Of a stretch of 64,000 nucleotides of DNA, positions 50,278-62,172 are shown piece by piece. Origin of the DNA: Tubulanus polymorphus (Eukaryota; Nemertea; Palaeonemertea; Tubulaniformes; Tubulanidae); assembly GCF_964204645.1 (NCBI RefSeq), contig NC_134030.1, positions 18,669,110 to 18,733,109 of the forward strand. The letters run 5' to 3'. Numbering within the stretch: the stretch's first letter is position 1; each line of letters begins with the position of its first letter. Under the pieces are notes generated by a model, which was not told the origin of the DNA, searched no databases, and was given only the letters and a program-made list of their open reading frames with translations. A program made the translations under genes and the position numbers.

Positions 50278-52937
50278 CGGTTCCTGAACTTCGCTGAAAA
50301 AGCTGAAACACTGAAAAGCTGAAACGCTGAATTAAAAACGCTGAAATTTCAGGGAATTTCCGAAAAACGCCAAAATTTCAGGGAATTCCCGAAAAACGCT
50401 GAAATCGTGCTAGGTACCGACAATACACGTTTTGAAATTCTTTCCGGGCCGGTGTCCGCTTCCGAGTCCTGAACCGTCTTTTAGACTCTTCCTTCGGTTA
50501 CAGAGACATGCCTTGAGGTCGTCGTCATGTTCGACTTGATCGATTGCGGATTGCGTGGATTGTTAGATGTGTTTTTTGTTTTATGCGCATATACCGGTAC
50601 GATCTAATAATGAAATTATCACTTCATTTGAATAAATTCTTAATTACAGTAATATTAATTCTCAATATTTTTTCTTATATTTGGTGATTTCTTCCAACTT
50701 ATCATTGCCAAGTCTCATACAAAAGTAGTAGCTGAATGAAAGTACAGCTAGTAAGGCTGAACCTGATAACCCAAATTAAGTGCTATCATGGAACTTATGA
50801 CTACTTTGATTCTATTTTGGTGTGAATAAAGGTTCAACCGTCATAGTATACTGTACTTAGCATTACTACGATTGGGTGCCATATTTCTACAATCTCTTCA
50901 AGGAAGGAGTCTTGGAGTGTCTTTCGTTCCCGGGTGGGCATCCTCGCTTGCCAGGAGACCAGTATCGCTCCCAAACTCGCTTCCACCTGCCCCCTGGCCT
51001 CACGACGCGCGATTTCATTACCGGCGTTTTAGCGAATGACGTCATATATCAACACGCGACAATACTTCCGTTTTCGCTACGTGTTCGCTGATTGGTCCAT
51101 TTACCGGGAAATTCCATAGATGCCAAATGTCGTTTGTAACAAGCGCTGTGATTGGCCCGACCTGATTCTGGTCGGCTAGTGACGACTCGAGGTCAAACGG
51201 TTCGGAGAACAGCTTTAGTGTAGTGGGTTCGAATCCCTTGACAGGTGAAGATGCCGGGTAGGGTACGGGGTAAAACCTGGTTTACTTTCTCTGTCTACTT
51301 GCTGGAGACTACTATCTGCAATGTATTGCAAGTTTTTGATTTGTCTGGCTTATGAGAGTCGAACAACGTTTTCCCATACACAGGCTTGGCTTTAGTACTA
51401 GATGAAGGCTAGGCACTGCACATTGTGGATTGACTGGAACTCTAAACTCATAAAATTAAACGAGTCAACAAGAAAGATCCAATAATTTGACGTTTGTCTA
51501 ATTATATTATTTAACAGCTTAAAATAATACTTAACACATTCTACAAGAATACACAAAAGAAATCAGTTCTTACATTATATCAGAATCAATAGTTCGCTTA
51601 ACTCGGGCTTGAATTCTGGTTCCATTGCTTTATATTCTAATGAAATTCACTAGCATACCTTAGAATATTGCTTAGCTTAAGATAAAAAATTTGGTACCAG
51701 GAAAACGGGGAAGTAAAGTGGGTGTACTGTACATCCCCAATTGACTTATTTCTCTCTGGTTGAATCAAGTTATTACTGAAATAGCATTCGAATAGCCATT
51801 TTGTTTTTAAAAATTGTGTCGTTCAGCTATCCTGCTGCAAATTTCGCAGTTCAAGTTAACTAGTGCCATCTGATTTCTCAGTATCTCAAATTTGCACATT
51901 CTTAGCCCGAGTCTAAAAATAGAAAAAAAGTGCATTTAAAGTAGGAAATAAAAGAATAGTGGCTAACACACTCTGGAGATATAGCCTATGGGGTGGGCCT
52001 AGTTTGAAAGCACTGAGGTCCGAGGGAACAGCACTTACTAAATAAATACTGAAATCAAACTTACAAAACACCCAATACTTGAGATGATGTACTTGACAAG
52101 AAGTGTGTCCAGCTGAGCAAATCAACTTTGTCTATGACTCCTCCTTTTATAGATACCGTAGTAGTCTAAAAATAAGAATCGGTACATTTTTCTAACAGTT
52201 GGTATGTCATTTAAAAAAAAACAACCTATTATTAACACAGCAAATAAATTACAGTTGTTGAATGGTTTGCCCGATTTAGATTAATTGGTTGACGCTATAT
52301 AGTATGACCTATAAGTAGGGGCCTACTGCATGTCATTGGCGTCAATCCATTCCATTCCAAGGTGAATTAAAAAGAAATTTAGTTAGATCCCTTTTGTTCA
52401 AAAGCTGCATCATTTATATAACTAGCTGTCAAATTTAATTTACCTCCTTCATAGAATACCATAGTCCGTCGCCCATCAACGTGTTGACAAAAGAAAAGTT
52501 GCTTATAATCCTGTTTTATACATGAACGATAGAAGTAAACCATATTCTTGGAATATTGAGCATAGTGTTTAAGTTGGCTTGCACGGTTTGTGAATGGGTT
52601 TTCCTCATCATGCTGCCTGTATGCATTAAAAATCCGGATTTCAAGCGAATTAATTTGTTCAACAAGTTGCCCTCTAGAAGTATACTCCACACATACTGCC
52701 CATGCATGTCTCTGTAACCGAAGGTGGAGACTAAAAGACGGTTCAGGACTCGGCAGCGGACACCGGCCCGGAAATTATTTCAAAACTTGTATTGTCGGTA
52801 CCTAGCACGATTTCAGCGTTTTTCGGAAATTCCCTGAAATTTCGGCGTTTTTCGGAAATTCCCTGAAATTTCAGCGTTTTTATTTCAGCGATTCAGCGTT
52901 TCAGTGTTTCAGCTTTTTCAGCGAAGTTCAGGAACCG
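50278..52937. mobile_element. 2.66-kb DNA transposon with long terminal inverted repeats and 9-bp target duplication
   Basis: Inverted repeats of about 234 bp (50278-50511 and 52704-52937) begin CGGTTCCTGAAC and are flanked by the 9-bp duplication cagtctgat (50269-50277 and 52938-52946). The outer part of each repeat consists of short repeated ctgaaa / tttcagggaattt motifs. Long repeats with 9-bp duplications point to a Mutator-like or foldback-type element. No transposase is recognisable inside, so it is probably non-autonomous. It carries a pol III B-box-like gggttcgaatccc at 51225-51237, perhaps a nested SINE. Confidence 0.85.
52379..52690 (-). CDS. Unassigned 103-codon reading frame inside the transposon
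   Basis: Minus strand, ATG at 52690 just inside the right inverted repeat, stop at 52379. The product is hydrophilic with Tyr-, Lys- and Gln-rich segments and no recognised motif. Its position next to the terminal repeat and its codon-like composition make it the best coding candidate of the element, but it may be a captured fragment or chance. Confidence 0.3.
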   Translation of the reverse strand: MEYTSRGQLVEQINSLEIRIFNAYRQHDEENPFTNRASQLKHYAQYSKNMVYFYRSCIKQDYKQLFFCQHVDGRRTMVFYEGGKLNLTASYINDAAFEQKGSN

Positions 52938-52946
52938 CAGTCTGAT

Positions 52947-53277
52947 GGCTTCTAGACATGAGTTCCAAGTGGCCGACAGAATCCCAACATTTCGGATACA
53001 ATACATTCTACAAGAATCATTCCCAATAAAAGACCACGAGAATAAGTGTGAGGCGGGATTTCTATATTCGGGAATTTCATGCGTGAAATACATCACAGAT
53101 GAACGATTGAATTGGGAGAATGCTGAATTGTACTGTAGACAGAAGTATGCGGGACATCTACTAAGTATCAACTCAGAACAGGAGATGAATTCCATTAAAA
53201 CGTTATTTGCTACAAAGCTTCTTTTAACTGCATATTCGAAGAGAGCACTCATTGTGTTGATTGGATTGAAAAAACAG
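52947..53277 (+). CDS. R5 exon 2, 3' part after the transposon
   Basis: Continues the CUB and the first lectin half in the original frame to aaacag|gtaaat. Almost identical to 15854-16184. Confidence 0.8.
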
Positions 53278-53469
53278 GTAAATCTAATTTAAGTTGCATA
53301 AAGGTATTGATAACATTATCGGGAGTTGGGATCTCAGAAGAAGAAATTTACGGGGGAATTAACGGCCTCAAGTCTTAACGGTCAAGTTTAATTTCGGCAC
53401 TAACCGTTATAGCCAATGATTTAGTTCGTACTAGACATTACGCACATTACTTTACAATTCTCTTTTTAG

Positions 53470-56400
53470 CCTAAAACCAGTTTTTACACGTGGAATGACG
53501 GCAAACCGTTGAGTTACACAGAGTGGTATAAACCAATAAATAACGACACGATACCGGACGTACTTCAAGGGTTGATATCTTATGAAAGAAAACAACCGAC
53601 AAATGACGTGAATATGCCGTGTACAGCGATGATACTGAATAATCCACGAGGATCAGCGAACTGGGTTCGATTCCCGTGTCAAATAGAAGAGGTTCACGTG
53701 CGATTCTTTTGTGAATCAGAAAGAAATGATATCAATAAAAGTATGGCTGGGATAGAAAATGATTCAAAACATAATATGATATCCCAAATTAAACAAGGTA
53801 TTTTGAATAACAATACGCTGAATACAATGTGTGCAATAGGTTGGTTAGGTATAGATGGACAATGTTATCAGGTACTGACACGTTGGGAAAATAAGGAAAC
53901 TTTTGACGTGGTTAGTGCAAGAGAAATGTGCCGTGAGGTACGCGGGGAAATAGGTATAATACAGGACTTGACGCAAGCCAAGGAGATGATTTTCAGATTT
54001 CGTTATCAGCATCAATATGGCGCTATATTAACTTTGGATTCTAGCAAGCAGTGGATGATAATGAAGCCATTTGTTACCAGGGATGAAATTACTTACGATC
54101 AGTCGGTTAATTGGGTAATGATACCCTGGGAAAATGCAAAAGACAAAATCCATTCTGTTTTGTGTTCCTATAATGTAACTGATGAAGAGTTGGCTTCTTT
54201 AAGTGGTTGTAAATCGTGGCAGTTTAAATGTAACGATCAAAGATGTATCAGCGACCATCGCGTATGTGATACCATACACGACTGTCGACACGGCGAAGAT
54301 GAACTCAGTTGTACGGATATAAATTCATACAGTCAGTTTCAATGCTTTGATGGTGAGATTGTATCAATAAGTGGTTATTGTGATTTCATACAGGATTGTG
54401 TGGATGGTTCTGATGAGAATTCGTGTTTTCATCCCCCGTGTTTGTCCGAGGAATTTCGTTGCATCAGTGGTCAATGTGTCAGTGGGTCGAACAGATGTGA
54501 CGGAGTAGCTAATTGTAAAGACAACTCCGATGAAATTGAATGCACCTCTCAACTATGTCAGGGGTTCCTATGTATCAGTGGGGACTGTATCAGTTCTCAG
54601 TTGTATCAGGATGGAGTCGTGGATTGCACTGGAACTCTTGAGGAAGATGAATTAGTTACGAATCCTTATATTACAGTGAATCCTACGATATATTGCAATA
54701 TTGAACACCACTGTACGACTAACTTCACAAATCTCTGTAAAGAATCTAATGAACAAAGATGTTCTTTCGATTCTCCTCATTGCTATTCTAGACGTCACAG
54801 GTGTATTCTAGAACGAATGACAAATGGTTTCCCAGTTTGTAGAAACCTTGAGCACGTATTGAAATGTGAAGAATTTGTATGCCCAGTTGGTACAGTGAAA
54901 TGTCCAGCATCGTACTGTATACCTATCAGACAGGTGTGCGATGGTCGGTCAGATTGTCCTAATTCAGAAGACGAGCGAAACTGCGAGACTTTGTCATGTC
55001 CGGGAATGTTTAAATGTAGCCAGGAAAAGCGATGTATTCCACAGACTGAAGTTTGTGATGGTGTTGTGAATTGTAAACATACAACTGATGACGAGGCTTT
55101 CTGTAACGTCACGTGTCCTAAAGGTTGTGAATGTCAAGGGCATTCGATCAAATGCAACAATTCTCGGCTAACATATGTAAATGGAATTTTCCAAGCATCA
55201 ACGCGAATTTTAATTTTGTCAAATAACCAAATTGTCTTGGACGTCTTTACATTTTCCCAATACGTTTATCTCCACATGCTCAACCTCACCGCCAATGAAT
55301 TGTCTTACCTTTTACCAAACTCGTTCAAGAACCTGCATAACTTACATACATTTGACCTCACACACAATAACATAACATCATTATCCACAAATACATTTAC
55401 TGGTCTGTATAGTTTGAAAGAGTTATTCATAACTGAAAACCCACTACGTCGTTTAGAGGATGACACCTTCCAAGATTTAAAGTCACTTCAAGTTCTTGAT
55501 CTTCATGGACTTTCCTTGTTCGTGCTTGACAAATTCGTATTTAGAGGTCTATCTTCTCTACGATGGTTGAATATCAGTGGTAACAGAATACGTCGTATTT
55601 CACTATACGCATTTTTTGGATTAACTACACTTGAGACCCTCGATATAACCGATAATTACAAAGTCATTTCTGTAGATAGACAAGTTTTTGACAATGTAAC
55701 GACATTAGCATTTCTAACGTCTGATGCTTATAAATTTTGCTGCATGGCTCCGAATGTTGACCAGTGCCTTCCCGAAGCTGACCAATTTTCCTCCTGTTCA
55801 GATCTTATTGGGAATACAGCTCTCAGAGCTATCATCTGGGTCATCGCTTCATGTAGTTTCTTTGCTAACGGATTTGTCATTTCCCTTCGCATTCGAGCGA
55901 TTCGATTCTCCTCCTCAAATCCATCCTCAGACATCATCATTATAAACGTTGCTTTATGTGATTTTATGATGTCTATATATTTGTTTCTGATCGCTGGAGC
56001 CGATTACATATATAAGGGAATCTACTTTCTCCATTCAGAATCGTGGACGGACAGTGCGCTGTGTCGTCTTGCCGGGGTCGTGGTATCTATTTCGTGTGAA
56101 GGCTCATTGACATTCTTGCTCATAATGACGCGTCATAGATATTCAAATATCGTTAATCCTTTTTCTGTGAGCCTGATTACATCTCCGAGATATGTGTCCA
56201 TTATTTGCTGTGTATGTTGGGTTGTCCTGGGCATTATTGCATTACTACCTCTTACACCTGTCCCGTACTTCGGAAGCAATTTCTACGGCGCTACAGGGGT
56301 TTGTTTACCTATGAATTTGATTTCCATTGATGTCGATGCCTGGCATTATTCGTTCATTATTTTTTCTCTGTCTACGTCAGTCATACTTGCTACGATAATG

Positions 56401-56718
56401 GTGACTTACGCGCAAATGTACAGGCTTGTATCTGGAAGCAGGTCTGGTTCAGGAAGAGCTGATCCTACCGAACTGATTTTGGCCCGCAGAAGTTTGGTGA
56501 TAAATCTTTGTAATGTAATTTGCTGGTTACCGTTAATTATCGTTCAGTTTTGCGCGGTATTTCGGGTGGAAATACCGAATCAGGTAGCGGCTTGGCTTGG
56601 GGTTCTTTTCTTACCAATCAACTCGTCCCTTAATCCCTTTTTATATACAATACTGACTATTGATATGAAGTCCATACGAGCAAAAGCTATGCGCCAAATG
56701 AATTGGGTGAACAAATGA
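53470..56718 (+). CDS. R5 exon 3: lectin end, lectin-like domain 2, LDLa, LRR, hinge, 7TM
   Basis: 1,082 codons plus stop in a single uninterrupted frame from tttttag|cct. Order: lectin closing strands (NWVRFPC), second lectin-like domain with two of the usual cysteine pairs (GWLGIDGQCYQVL), LDLa repeats, a Cys/Arg-rich linker (SFDSPHCYSRRHRCILER), further LDLa repeats, LRR cap (CPKGCECQG), about six LRRs, FCC hinge and seven hydrophobic segments. The C-terminal tail is short (ends MRQMNWVNK). Confidence 0.9.
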   Translation, partial: PKTSFYTWNDGKPLSYTEWYKPINNDTIPDVLQGLISYERKQPTNDVNMPCTAMILNNPRGSANWVRFPCQIEEVHVRFFCESERNDINKSMAGIENDSKHNMISQIKQGILNNNTLNTMCAIGWLGIDGQCYQVLTRWENKETFDVVSAREMCREVRGEIGIIQDLTQAKEMIFRFRYQHQYGAILTLDSSKQWMIMKPFVTRDEITYDQSVNWVMIPWENAKDKIHSVLCSYNVTDEELASLSGCKSWQFKCNDQRCISDHRVCDTIHDCRHGEDELSCTDINSYSQFQCFDGEIVSISGYCDFIQDCVDGSDENSCFHPPCLSEEFRCISGQCVSGSNRCDGVANCKDNSDEIECTSQLCQGFLCISGDCISSQLYQDGVVDCTGTLEEDELVTNPYITVNPTIYCNIEHHCTTNFTNLCKESNEQRCSFDSPHCYSRRHRCILERMTNGFPVCRNLEHVLKCEEFVCPVGTVKCPASYCIPIRQVCDGRSDCPNSEDERNCETLSCPGMFKCSQEKRCIPQTEVCDGVVNCKHTTDDEAFCNVTCPKGCECQGHSIKCNNSRLTYVNGIFQASTRILILSNNQIVLDVFTFSQYVYLHMLNLTANELSYLLPNSFKNLHNLHTFDLTHNNITSLSTNTFTGLYSLKELFITENPLRRLEDDTFQDLKSLQVLDLHGLSLFVLDKFVFRGLSSLRWLNISGNRIRRISLYAFFGLTTLETLDITDNYKVISVDRQVFDNVTTLAFLTSDAYKFCCMAPNVDQCLPEADQFSSCSDLIGNTALRAIIWVIASCSFFANGFVISLRIRAIRFSSSNPSSDIIIINVALCDFMMSIYLFLIAGADYIYKGIYFLHSESWTDSALCRLAGVVVSISCEGSLTFLLIMTRHRYSNIVNPFSVSLITSPRYVSIICCVCWVVLGIIALLPLTPVPYFGSNFYGATGVCLPMNLISIDVDAWHYSFIIFSLSTSVILATIMVTYAQMYRLVSGSRSGSGRADPTELILARRSLVINLCNVICWLPLIIVQFCAVFRVEIPNQVAAWLGVLFLPINSSLNPFLYTILTIDMKSIRAKAMRQMNWVNK

Positions 56719-56839
56719 AACATCTAGATTCCTTTCGCATAAGAATGCTGCATTTTTCTTTACATTCAACACAATTCTAGTTCTTGTAGTAGTCATACGC
56801 ATGGTTTTATATAGTGTTAGTTATGACTAAAAAGAACGG

Positions 56840-56952
<113 letters not shown>

Positions 56953-57749
56953 CTTTCTTTTATATATATACTAGTCACGGATGAAATATATAGATTAAAG
57001 GTTACCCCGGATCGGTGGTATACTCCTGAAGCTTGTAGATAGATAACTACCGATAAACCATTTTACAGTCGCTAGCCGCCATTTTGTTAGGGTACTTTTG
57101 TCTGGTATTGTTGGGTAATGCTTCTCTATTTTTTAAAATCCAATTGTGATGCGTGTTTTATCACATTTCATCGGTTTGTAGATGGATTTTGACAGTGTTA
57201 GTAGGGCCTGGCTAGTATTTCAGCTATGTAAAATTCATTTGCAACATGAGATTGATATAGAAATCCGTGGCCAGTTTTTGCTGCGCGCATAGAAATTCAG
57301 GGTACTCAACTTTAAAGCTAGTTTTCTTTTTTGAATAAATTTCCTTAAATTCTAGGAACTGTGCGCATTAACACAATTCAAGTGGAATTCATAGATATCT
57401 TGCCCAGTTTTTGTTGTTCTATGATTATTTAAATGCAGCGTGTCTATTGACATTCCGAGTTTCTGCGCTGTTTTAGCTGTGTGCATTTTAGAATAAGGTG
57501 TTACTTGTTCTCATTTTCTGCTGTACCCGCAGATTGCAGCCAGCAAAATGACCCTTTGTAATAACGGATATCCCAAGGTCACTTCGACTAAGTGTCCAAT
57601 TTTATGTGATCATCAAGCTAGTTTAGGCTTACCAGGGGTACAATCATGTCGTCCACCAATCCGTCTACGGGAGAGGAGCGTATCGATCTGATTGTCAGCG
57701 TTAAATAAATACGAACAGAGACTCGACTAATTAGATGTTAAATGGTGTT

Positions 57750-57755
57750 TTTATT
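57750..57755 (-). terminator. Polyadenylation signal of cysteine-rich peptide gene (copy 3)
   Basis: Minus-strand AATAAA about 60 bases after the stop at 57816. Confidence 0.55.
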
Positions 57756-57815
57756 GGATGTCATCTCGATGATAATAGCAGAGAAACTGACAATTGCGTT
57801 CAAGCAATTTAACAC

Positions 57816-58001
57816 TCAATACTCGTCCCACGGACATTTTTCATGACAGGTACTTGGACAGTTTGCTTGGCAGGCATCCTTTTGAGCGGCGGGTGTTCGA
57901 CATTTTACCCAGCAATTGTTGAGACAGATTTGACAATAATCAGGCTTTACTGAATCAGCGCCACTAGCGACCATTGCGACCAGAACTAAAACTACCAGAA
58001 A
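57816..58001 (-). CDS. Terminal exon of small cysteine-rich secreted peptide gene (copy 3)
   Basis: Same exon, length and cysteine pattern as copies 1 and 2. Changes include DSVKPDYC at the start of the mature part. All three copies remain open, in contrast to the neighbouring receptor genes. Confidence 0.65.
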   Translation of the reverse strand, partial: FLVVLVLVAMVASGADSVKPDYCQICLNNCWVKCRTPAAQKDACQANCPSTCHEKCPWDEY

Positions 58002-58004
58002 CTG

Positions 58005-60701
58005 AAAAAGAGTATATTGTTACCAGAGCTGTACTTCCGCGGCTTATCAATGATGATCCCACAGTGGCTGCTCGCTCGAGAGTTCCACGCGTGCCAAGGG
58101 CTGATCCACAAGGTAAAACATTGTGCATTAGGACATAAACTATTCTGGCAATAGAGGATTCTACTTATGGCAAATAGGGTCCACCAGGTGTCACTAGTGT
58201 GCAACTACTGTGGCGATAGTTCAAGATCCCACAGTGAAAAAGAAATCGATGAAAATAAAACAACAAAAGAATATAGCTGCAAAGCGACGATAACGGGTTT
58301 TCTGCCAAAATAAATGTTTTTGTCGGGGATTCGAGCCAAATATGATGACTATATTATATCGCGATGTAAGCCTTAAAATCACCTTCGATATCACAGGATT
58401 AGAACGTTCACTATACGCGACACAATTCTATTTGTAGCGAATTCAAGTCATAGACGGCGGTGTCTTATTTTAACAAGTGGAAGCAAAATCTGAACCCGAT
58501 AAGATGAATGGCACTGTTTGACAAAAAATATAACGAACAAATATTTGGTATCCGAAAATCTAATTAATTGCTGAATCTTGGAACCAAACTTTATCAATTC
58601 GGGCTTACAAATTTCTAGAAATATCAAATGAGTAGGTAATGCGGTTTATGTGTTATAAGTATTATCAATCGTTCTTGTAATTGCCAAAGAGATCGGTGGC
58701 CGAAATAAATCGATATTTAGCATCAGTACACATGATGAAATACGTAAAAGACATACTAATAAAAATATCAAAACAGGACGTGTTTAGTGCTTCATAAAAA
58801 TGACGACAATTTACAAATTGACTTACTAATTCACAGAAATGGTTTGAAAGAAAAGTTTGCAAATCAACCTCCGGTCAATTTCTTTTGTAAGGTAACAACG
58901 CCAATGTACTTTTAACGAAAATAGTCTGGAAAAAGGTAAGTAGACTGACGATGGAGAATGTGAAGAGAGTTTTCTGCGAAAGTCCATAAAATCCTAATTA
59001 CCTTTGATGATAACATGATTCTCAGATACTGTAGATCTCAGATCCCTCGCGTTCGTGAAGTCAATGCGATGTGTTTTACTGCATGTGCGTTACGCAAAGA
59101 CACGGGTGGAAAATAGCCGTTAACATAATGGAGATTCGTTATTTGCTAAAACTGTTGAAATTGTGAAGATGATTCCCGACCACTCAGACGCACTTGGTAT
59201 CGTCACTGTCAAATAATATACATCGTATTACCTTGAAATCAGCAGCTGTGAAACGTACGTCACTGAGCAGAAACTTTCCCGTTGTCCTTGAGATGCTTAT
59301 TCTGACGATTCAGCATAGTCTTCATCCATCCGTCCTCTGAAATGACACCATTCTTGAATCAATAACGAGATGGTCATCATTAGCTGCTAATTATAATTTT
59401 ACTGAATCGTTGATAGTCATCGAGAATGAAAGGGTTGTCATTTGGTAAATAATCATGATTTCGGTGAATCTTAAGAATCATGTAGAGTGAGAAGGGCACA
59501 AATAACTGGTTATAATTTAACTGGAATTTACTTATTTCTATATAGTACGTATGTGAAACATCTGCTACTCAATTATCATGAATTCTGCGTCGATTTATAG
59601 AACATGTTACTTGATATAAATATTCGATTTTAAAAAAGCAGCTGGTCATGTAAGTACAGCAATTGTGATTGGAATTGATTCAGATGTACTTCGCATTATT
59701 CCAATACCGTCAAGTTCACTTAAATTACTCTAATCAATATCCTGTTGGATGATTATTATTCGAATCGATTACTAGGTTATTGAAACCCTTATCCCACCGA
59801 ATTAAATGAATTACGCATTGACTTTCTGTAGATTTTAGTACAACCAAACTTCGATGATTGATGTATTGACCTCCTTATACTGTCCTATCCTGGTCGGGAC
59901 AATGGTACATATTGTACAGCTATGCAGGCGGGTTTGTATCTTTATAAAAAAGACTGATGCTTTTTTCCGATGCGGACAGTCGCAAAGACGGACGGATCAA
60001 CGGACTGACCAACAGACGCGGGCAAAAGTTAAGGTACCAAGTTCCCCGCTAAGTCCCCGGGACAAAGATATTGTTGCGGTAAACTTACAGTATTGTTATA
60101 AGTCTACGTTAATTCTACGTCTGCGATTCTTTGCATAATGAATTGAAGCTCAGTCGATTACGTCGCATCGAGTGGACATTCTATACTTAACAACCCCTGA
60201 AAAACGGTTGAAGAAATCCTCTGAATTATCGAGAAATTACAAACAAAAGTAGGTGTATACCTGTTTTGAAACACTCTGCATATACGCGTAATGCATCAGC
60301 AAAAAATTGATATTCAGGAGCGACTTGAACGAAACGAAAATAATTTTGAGTATTTTAAAGTATGATTGGGCATATCGAAATAACCACGCGTGGAAACATG
60401 AAATTGAGAATTGCTGCTCAGAGAGATGGTACCGTAATTACTTATATATTGATGTGTATGTCGGAGAACGAATACTAATGACAGAACGGGGGAAAAATAT
60501 CACACGCGTTCGACAAAAATCAGCGGTTGAAAATAATTGCTAGATTTCTAAATTGCTGAGTGAAGCAAATAAATAATTTCACTAGAAAGAAATATACAAT
60601 TGTACATCATTTATGAGTGGAACCTGAAGATATGTGGGCAACCAAGCAGAATTTGAATAGTGAAGGAATTCCTTCATTCTGACGTGACGAAGTTACTCTG
60701 T
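58005..60701 (+). other. Duplicated spacer between R5 and R6, upstream region of R6
   Basis: Near copy of 20680-23391 and 30840-33542 with small indels. No further gene seen. Confidence 0.45.
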
Positions 60702-61906
60702 ATGGATCGATTGGGAGCGCTGTTTCTAGCGTCGCTGATCGTCTGGCGAGTTATAATCGCACACGCTGATCCGTCTGACTCTGTGACGATCAGTTCCTCT
60801 TGTAACAACACTTGGTACCCCGTCGATTCTACGTCCGGTAACATCGTTTCACCGAATTACCCGTCGTTTACGCGCGGTGTTGAATGTCGTTGGTTCGTGA
60901 AAGGTTCTTTACCGGGAACTTTCAACATCAAACTATACTATGACATCGAGCCGTCGATATTCTGTAGTGCTGACTACCTTCTCGTTGATGATTCGGATAA
61001 CAGATTCTGCGGCGAAGGAGAATATGGCATCCGCCGTAACGGTTTGATCTCGCCGTTGTTGTTTAGGAGTAACGTCGATGGTGCGCGAGGCAGTCGGGTT
61101 CATATAACATATCGTTATGAACGAAATCGATTGAAAGTCAGCTGTGGTGTGACATTTACTACTCCCAGATTCAAGGAAATTATTACATCGGAGGGATACA
61201 AATATTCTATAAGCCATCTAGAGAATTGTCGTTTGTTCCTGGAATGGATGGGGATGCCATATGGTTTCGCGATGAACCTGACTTTGGTCAAGATTAGGGT
61301 TAGAATGGAATTTCTTGCTGATCCCGCGACGACTGGTAAAATCTACGACGGATGGAACAGCAGCAGTGAACCTATAGCTCTCATACCAGTACAAACCGGT
61401 CATCCAGCTTCATCATTCTATACTAAGACAAGTAAAACTATTATATCTCTCTTCTTGAATATAAACTGAATTTCGATTTTCAACTTTTGGTTCAGATGTA
61501 TAAAATATCAGATTGGAACGTCACTAATCCGTTAATCCAAATCTCTAATGACGAGTCTGGAGTGCTCATTCCTGATGACAACAGTTTACACGTAATAACC
61601 CGATCGAAACACTTACACTGCTGGTCTATCACAGTGCAGGTGTTACAGTACGTCGTCTTCAACTGGACACGTGATCTCAGCACATCCGGTGACGTCATTG
61701 GTGTATATAAACTAGAAGGGTTACGCGTTGTAGGAACTGATATTTTACTCGGTTACAACTACCTGGAATCACTGAGTGTTAAATCTGACGGCTTTCTCGT
61801 CATACTGTGCGTTTTGATGAGCGCTGATGTGATGATGTCGAAACTAGAAATATCCTACAAAATCAATTCACTAACAATAGGTTATTTACACGTTGGGAAA
61901 TCAGTG
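60702..61906 (+). CDS. R6 exon 1: signal peptide, CUB 1, CUB-like modules (2-bp insertion)
   Basis: Open from ATG 60702 to a stop near 61469. The correct frame resumes from about 61487 and reaches gtg|gtaagt. The length of 1,205 exceeds the 1,203 of R2 and R3 by the two inserted bases. Confidence 0.8.
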
Positions 61907-62172
61907 GTAAGTACTTCGTCGTGATATCTGTATTGTCGGTATTTACTTCACGATATCAAACTGCGTTCAGCAATTATTTCTTTCGAAAAATTAAAATGAT
62001 GATGAAATGTAAGATTATTTCCCATCGATATGTATCCTGTGCACGTTTAGTTTTAATGAAATGCACCCATCCAAATTGTCGTTCATATGAATCTACTTTT
62101 TGAAATGTACAACAAGCATATAACATCTTAAGTAGCGATGGAACATTCATACGATTTTGTTTGTTGTCACAG

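Larger units (their letters stand above)
47796..56718 (+). pseudogene. R5: type-2 CUB/C-type lectin/LDLa/LRR 7TM receptor, otherwise intact, split by a transposon in exon 2
   Basis: Exons are 47796-49001, 49268-53277 (interrupted by the element 50278-52937 and its target copy) and 53470-56718. Leaving out the insertion and one 9-bp target copy, exon 2 is 447 open codons and the gene encodes about 1,931 residues with no other lesion. It is thus the best-preserved copy. Family-based role: a cell-surface GPCR with carbohydrate- or protein-binding ectodomain modules and an LGR-type hinge. Key residues: LDLa calcium boxes, FCC hinge, TRHRY in place of D/ERY, CWLP and NPFLY. CUB 1 carries type-1-like residues (LLVGEFDNRFCGDGEHEIRR), suggesting gene conversion with a type-1 gene. 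Confidence 0.85.

Noticed and set aside
50876-51091. 71-codon plus-strand frame inside the R5 transposon
   Set aside because: Short, proline-rich, without a recognised motif or terminal context. Weaker than the minus-strand frame at 52379-52690.
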